A stretch of 64,000 nucleotides of DNA, taken from the NCBI GenBank assembly GCA_003543135.1, contig DPJG01000010.1, forward strand, positions 236,800-300,799. Direction: 5' to 3'. Source of the stretch: Rheinheimera sp. (GTDB taxonomy: Bacteria > Pseudomonadota > Gammaproteobacteria > Enterobacterales > Alteromonadaceae). Shown here one piece after another: positions 58,107 to 64,000 of this stretch. Each line of letters starts with the position of its first letter. Within the stretch, counting starts at the first letter, position 1. A model generated the notes under the pieces. That model searched no databases, was not told the DNA's origin, and worked only from the letters and a program-made list of their open reading frames with translations. Made by a program: the position numbers and the translations under genes.

Positions 58107-58995
58107 AGCGACTGCTGCCTGTTTGTTGATTCAACACTTTGTAGCGACCAGGCTCGACCAGAAAACCGGCCTGCCGGTACAGTTGCTGGATCCTGCCGTT
58201 TTTTTCAAGGGCAGCAAGACCAAGCTGCAAAGCCGCATAAGCTTCAGCACCGGCCGGATGATTTTTACTGACAACAAAATGCCGGCTGTCATCGAGTAAT
58301 ACTGCAACTTCGGGCACCAGCTTTAACTGAATTTGCTCAAGCTGATACAGACCATCTTTGCTGTTCACAAAAGGCATCAGCATAAAATCAACCCACTGCA
58401 TATGCACCATCCGGGCCTGACTCAACCATTCGTCTTCTCTGACCAATTTTTTCAGCGGTAGCGCTGACATGGTTAGCCAATCGGTGCGCCACTTGGGGGT
58501 GGAAACGGCGGTCAGTTCACGAAAATCGGCCAGTTCATTTAATTGCAATACTTTTTGGTTGTTTGGACTGGTGTAAATGCCGGCCAGATATTGGCCTTTT
58601 TTGATCACGGGCTGACTGATCAGCACTTTATCTGCTAAAGCTTGGGCGTCACTAAGCCAATAGGTGTCAAAACTTAGCAATAACTCGCCGCTTTCCAGCA
58701 TTTTGGTATTACGAAAATTCACCTTGCCTGGCAGATAAACAAAACTACGCTGAAAACCACCAAGTGCCAGAGCCTGTTGCAGCAACACCATATCCGCCAC
58801 ATCGCGGCGCATAAAAGGGCTGCGAAACTCAGTGATGGTCAGTACATCACGGCCTGCAACAAACTTCTGATAATCTTCATACACATCGTCGCGGATAAAA
58901 ATCTCAATAGCCGTTGCCTGCATGTTTCCGGCATCAAGCGGCGGGCTGAAGCAGATAGTGGTGAAGATCAGGCAACTGAAAAAACGCTGCAGCAT
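58105..58995 (-). CDS. Periplasmic solute-binding-like protein
   Basis: A 296-residue exported protein with a signal peptide (MLQRFFSCLIFTTICFSPPLDA). The body resembles a family 3-type binding protein: 'LSDAQALADKVLISQPVIKKGQYLAGIY' (in parts), 'ADFRELTAVSTPKWRTDWL', 'AALQLGLAALEKNGRIQQLYRQAGF' at the C-terminus, the typical last helix of such proteins. No transporter genes lie nearby and the ligand is unknown. The start has no clear ribosome-binding site, so an internal start is possible. The stop codon abuts the hexanucleotide repeat, and a one-base frame change near the end would replace GSSR-stop with a Pro-Lys tail. Confidence 0.72.
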   Translation of the reverse strand: MLQRFFSCLIFTTICFSPPLDAGNMQATAIEIFIRDDVYEDYQKFVAGRDVLTITEFRSPFMRRDVADMVLLQQALALGGFQRSFVYLPGKVNFRNTKMLESGELLLSFDTYWLSDAQALADKVLISQPVIKKGQYLAGIYTSPNNQKVLQLNELADFRELTAVSTPKWRTDWLTMSALPLKKLVREDEWLSQARMVHMQWVDFMLMPFVNSKDGLYQLEQIQLKLVPEVAVLLDDSRHFVVSKNHPAGAEAYAALQLGLAALEKNGRIQQLYRQAGFLVEPGRYKVLNQQTGSSR

Positions 58996-59064
58996 AACAA
59001 TACAAATCCAAAAGCAGATACTGCAAGCATAGGCGGATTTATCCCCGCTTTGTTATTTTTATTT

Positions 59065-59088
59065 GGCCATCTAAACGTGTAGATGTTG
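59065..59088 (+). promoter_or_regulatory. Possible MetJ operator (three met boxes) before metA
   Basis: Three tandem 8-mers, GGCCATCT, AAACGTGT and AGATGTTG, match the met-box AGACGTCT at about 5, 6 and 5 of 8 positions. A TTGACA (59086-59091) overlaps the third box and could be the metA -35, with weak CAAAGT 17 bases on. Confidence 0.5.
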
Positions 59089-59146
59089 ACAATTCTGGCG
59101 GTTTTCGCCAAAGTAGCCGCACTTTGAATTTTTATCCGGAGCAGGC

Positions 59147-60079
59147 ATGCCTATTAAAGTGGTGGATCAATTACCCGCAGTGGAAGCGTTATCCGCGGAA
59201 AACGTTTTTGTCATGACTGAAAGTCGGGCTTTAAAGCAGGATATCCGGCCACTGAAAATTGCCATTCTGAATCTGATGCCAAATAAGGTCACCACTGAAA
59301 TCCAGCTGTTGCGCTTACTGGCCAATAGCCCGTTGCAGGTGGACGTGGATCTGATCCGGCTCGACAACCATGTCAGCAAACACACGGCAGAAAGCCACTT
59401 AAACTGTTTTTATAAATTTTTCTCTGACGTGCAGCAGCAAAACTATGATGGTCTGATCATCACAGGTGCACCTCTGGGGCTGGTGGATTATGAAGAGGTC
59501 AGTTATTGGCCGCAGTTATCGGAAATTCTGGCCTGGGCTGATCGCCACGTCACGTCCACCTTGTTTTTATGTTGGGCTGCGCATGCAGCGCTTTATTATT
59601 ATTACGGTTTGCAGCGCGAGATCCGCGGTGAAAAACTCTCAGGTGTGTACTGGCAGGATGTAGTACAACCTTTAAGTCCATTGGTTCGCGGTTTTGATGA
59701 TAAGTTTCTGGTGCCACATTCCCGTTATGCCCAGGTGCCCCAACAAAAATACCAGCAACATCCGGATATTCATGTGTTGGCACAGGCCGATGTCACAGGC
59801 GCATATCTGCTGCAAAACAGCAGTGGCAGCCGCGTTTTTGTCACAGGTCATCCGGAATATGACTTAACCACGCTCAATGATGAATATCAGCGCGACCTGA
59901 CGGCGGGTTTACAGCCAAAAGTGCCGGAAAATTATTTTAAAGACAACGACCCGGCCAAGGGGCCACAAAAGTTATGGCAAAGCCATGCCTTCTTATTATT
60001 CAGTAACTGGCTGAACTACTATGTGTACCAGGCTACACCTTTTGATATTCAGCAAATTGGTCAGGAGCAATTGTTATGA
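59147..60079 (+). CDS. metA: Homoserine O-succinyltransferase
   Basis: First committed step of methionine synthesis from homoserine, 310 residues (E. coli 309). Catalytic Cys in '[15 protein letters not shown]', His-Glu partners in '[16 protein letters not shown]' and '[14 protein letters not shown]'. The acyl-CoA specificity segment is TGAPLG with Gly; the acetyl-transferring relatives have Glu there, so succinyl-CoA is the likely donor. GGAG precedes the ATG. The stop overlaps the metH N-terminal gene (ATGA), forming a methionine operon. Confidence 0.95.
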   Translation: MPIKVVDQLPAVEALSAENVFVMTESRALKQDIRPLKIAILNLMPNKVTTEIQLLRLLANSPLQVDVDLIRLDNHVSKHTAESHLNCFYKFFSDVQQQNYDGLIITGAPLGLVDYEEVSYWPQLSEILAWADRHVTSTLFLCWAAHAALYYYYGLQREIRGEKLSGVYWQDVVQPLSPLVRGFDDKFLVPHSRYAQVPQQKYQQHPDIHVLAQADVTGAYLLQNSSGSRVFVTGHPEYDLTTLNDEYQRDLTAGLQPKVPENYFKDNDPAKGPQKLWQSHAFLLFSNWLNYYVYQATPFDIQQIGQEQLL

Positions 60080-61166
60080 CAGTGTTCAGTGCAGCAGTTC
60101 AGTCCGGAGCACGGTTAACACCACAAGCGCTGGCACAATTGTTATCAGAACGGATTTTGGTACTTGATGGTGCCATGGGCACCATGATCCAGGCTTATCA
60201 GTTACAGGAAGCTGATTACCGTGGCGCAGAGTTTGCCGATTGGCCTTCAGATCTGAAAGGCAATAATGATCTGCTGGTACTGACCCAACCTCAGATCATC
60301 AGTGACATTCACCACAAATATTTAGCCGCCGGCGCGGATATTCTGGAAACCAACAGTTTTAACGCCACTACCATTGCGATGGCGGACTATGACATGTCGC
60401 ATCTGTCGGCACGTATTAACCGTGAAGCCGCGGCGCTTGCGCGCAAAGCCTGTGATGAATTTACCGCATTAACACCGGATAAGCCGCGTTATGTGGCAGG
60501 TGTGCTTGGTCCAACCAACAGAACGGCTTCTATTTCACCGGACGTGAATGACCCTGGTTATCGCAATATCGATTTTGATACTTTAGTGGCGGCGTATCAC
60601 GAATCGACTCTGGCGCTGATTGAAGGTGGCGCCGACATTATTATGCTGGAAACCATTTTTGATACCTTAAACGCCAAAGCCGCTGCTTTTGCCGTACTGC
60701 AGGTATTTGATGAAATTGGTTATAAATTGCCGGTGATGATTTCAGGCACCATTACCGACGCCTCAGGCCGCACTTTATCTGGTCAAACGACCGAAGCCTT
60801 TTATAACTCGCTGGCCCATGTAGAGCCTGTCACTTTTGGCTTAAATTGTGCCTTAGGGCCAGATTTGCTGCGGCCTTATGTCGAGACCTTATCCGGTATT
60901 TCAGAATGTTATGTGTCGGTGCATCCAAATGCCGGTTTACCCAATGAGTTTGGTGAATATGACTTAGGCGCTGTTGAGATGGCGGCTGAAATTAAAGATT
61001 GGGCGGCGCAAGGCTTTTTAAATATTGTTGGTGGTTGTTGTGGCACCACCCCAGAGCATATTAAAGCCATCAGTGAAGTAGTGGCAGGTGTTAAACCACG
61101 CCAGCCCAAAACAAAGTCCCATCAGTTTCATCTGGCTGGCCTTGAAGCCTTTTCGTTGGAGTGGTA

Positions 61167-61167
<1 letters not shown>
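60076..61167 (+). CDS. metH: Methionine synthase, homocysteine-binding part
   Basis: A 363-residue stand-alone homocysteine S-methyltransferase domain equal to the N-terminal module of cobalamin-dependent MetH. '[18 protein letters not shown]', '[15 protein letters not shown]', zinc cysteines in 'GLNCALG' and '[13 protein letters not shown]'. It ends at the linker where full-length MetH continues into the folate domain. It should supply zinc-bound homocysteine to the partner encoded next. Overlaps metA by 4 bases and the next gene by 1 base (TAATG). Confidence 0.94.
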
Positions 61168-63791
<2,624 letters not shown>

Positions 63792-63862
63792 GGTTTTGTT
63801 GTCCTTGCATATAGGCAGCAGATAGCTTGAATTCACAGACAGCGCTTTCTTATTTATAAAGA

Positions 63863-63920
63863 GCTGAAAAAAGGATTTTTCAGCGCAACCAGAGTTTTGT
63901 GCCGTTTTTTGCGGCACAAA
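63863..63920 (+). other. Two hairpins downstream of metH
   Basis: GCTGAAAAA/TTTTTCAGC with AGGA loop (63863-63884), then TTTGTGCCG/CGGCACAAA around a T-rich loop (63896-63920). The first may end metH transcription though the T-run is in its arm. An extended -10-like TGTTAAAAT (63924-63932) follows. No gene is supported between 63792 and 64000. Confidence 0.45.
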
Positions 63921-64000
63921 TGCTGTTAAAATACTCACTTTGGCCATTAACTGCGCAGTTGAATGCAAAAAGGCGTATTTCTTTAAATTCACGCTTGCGC

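Overview
The window is a gene-dense stretch of a gammaproteobacterial chromosome. Almost every housekeeping block has the gene order of Alteromonadales and their relatives: nadB divergent from rpoE-rseABC, then lepA-lepB-rnc-era-recO-pdxJ-acpS; barA divergent from rlmD-relA-mazG; pyrG-eno; ftsB-ispD-ispF-truD-surE-pcm-yqaA-nlpD-rpoS; mutS convergent to rpoS; pncC-recA. Accessory genes (a TorF-type porin, an ABC permease fused to an M1 peptidase, a secreted M17 aminopeptidase, a penicillin/AHL-acylase-type lipoprotein) suggest a free-living aquatic heterotroph, perhaps Rheinheimera-like. That genus guess is inference from content and gene order only.

Layout. 1-5 kb: 3' end of lysS, a small DUF6435-type protein, a TorF-family outer-membrane protein, and a chemoreceptor followed closely by a periplasmic solute-binding protein. 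5-8.3 kb: Fur-box-controlled Fiu-like siderophore receptor and PiuC/YbiX hydroxylase. 8.5-13 kb: ABC ATPase plus a 1185-residue permease/aminopeptidase fusion. 13-20 kb: creA, DUF2804, a membrane-anchored AraC-type regulator with an exported NTF2-like/DJ-1 protein, slyD-ygfZ facing sdhE-cptA, and a SemiSWEET-like protein. 20-31 kb: nadB, the sigma-E operon with a sigma-E-like promoter, and the lepA-to-acpS run. 31-43 kb: exported leucyl aminopeptidase, BarA, RlmD, RelA, MazG, and the acylase. 43-58 kb: pyrG, eno, one unrecognised gene, the ftsB-to-rpoS run, mutS, pncC and recA. 58-64 kb: a hexanucleotide tandem repeat beside a second solute-binding-like gene, then a metA-metH operon in which methionine synthase is split into two overlapping genes.

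How the parts fit. Stress and growth control is concentrated here: RpoE with its anti-sigma system, RelA for (p)ppGpp, BarA for the Gac/Csr cascade, RpoS, and the SOS-controlled recA. Iron supply (receptor plus hydroxylase) and methionine synthesis (metA plus split metH behind a possible MetJ operator) form self-contained units with their own predicted operators.

No tRNA, rRNA, insertion sequence, prophage, CRISPR array or integron was seen, and no gap between genes exceeds about 250 bases. I see no clearly undescribed multi-gene system. The best second looks are the (TTTTGG)8 repeat with its latent Pro-Lys reading frame, the split MetH, the transporter-peptidase fusion, the regulator/DJ-1 pair, the chemoreceptor/binding-protein pair and the unrecognised gene at 46.3 kb. 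All coordinates, motifs and hairpins were read by eye; family names come from recalled motifs, not from a search.
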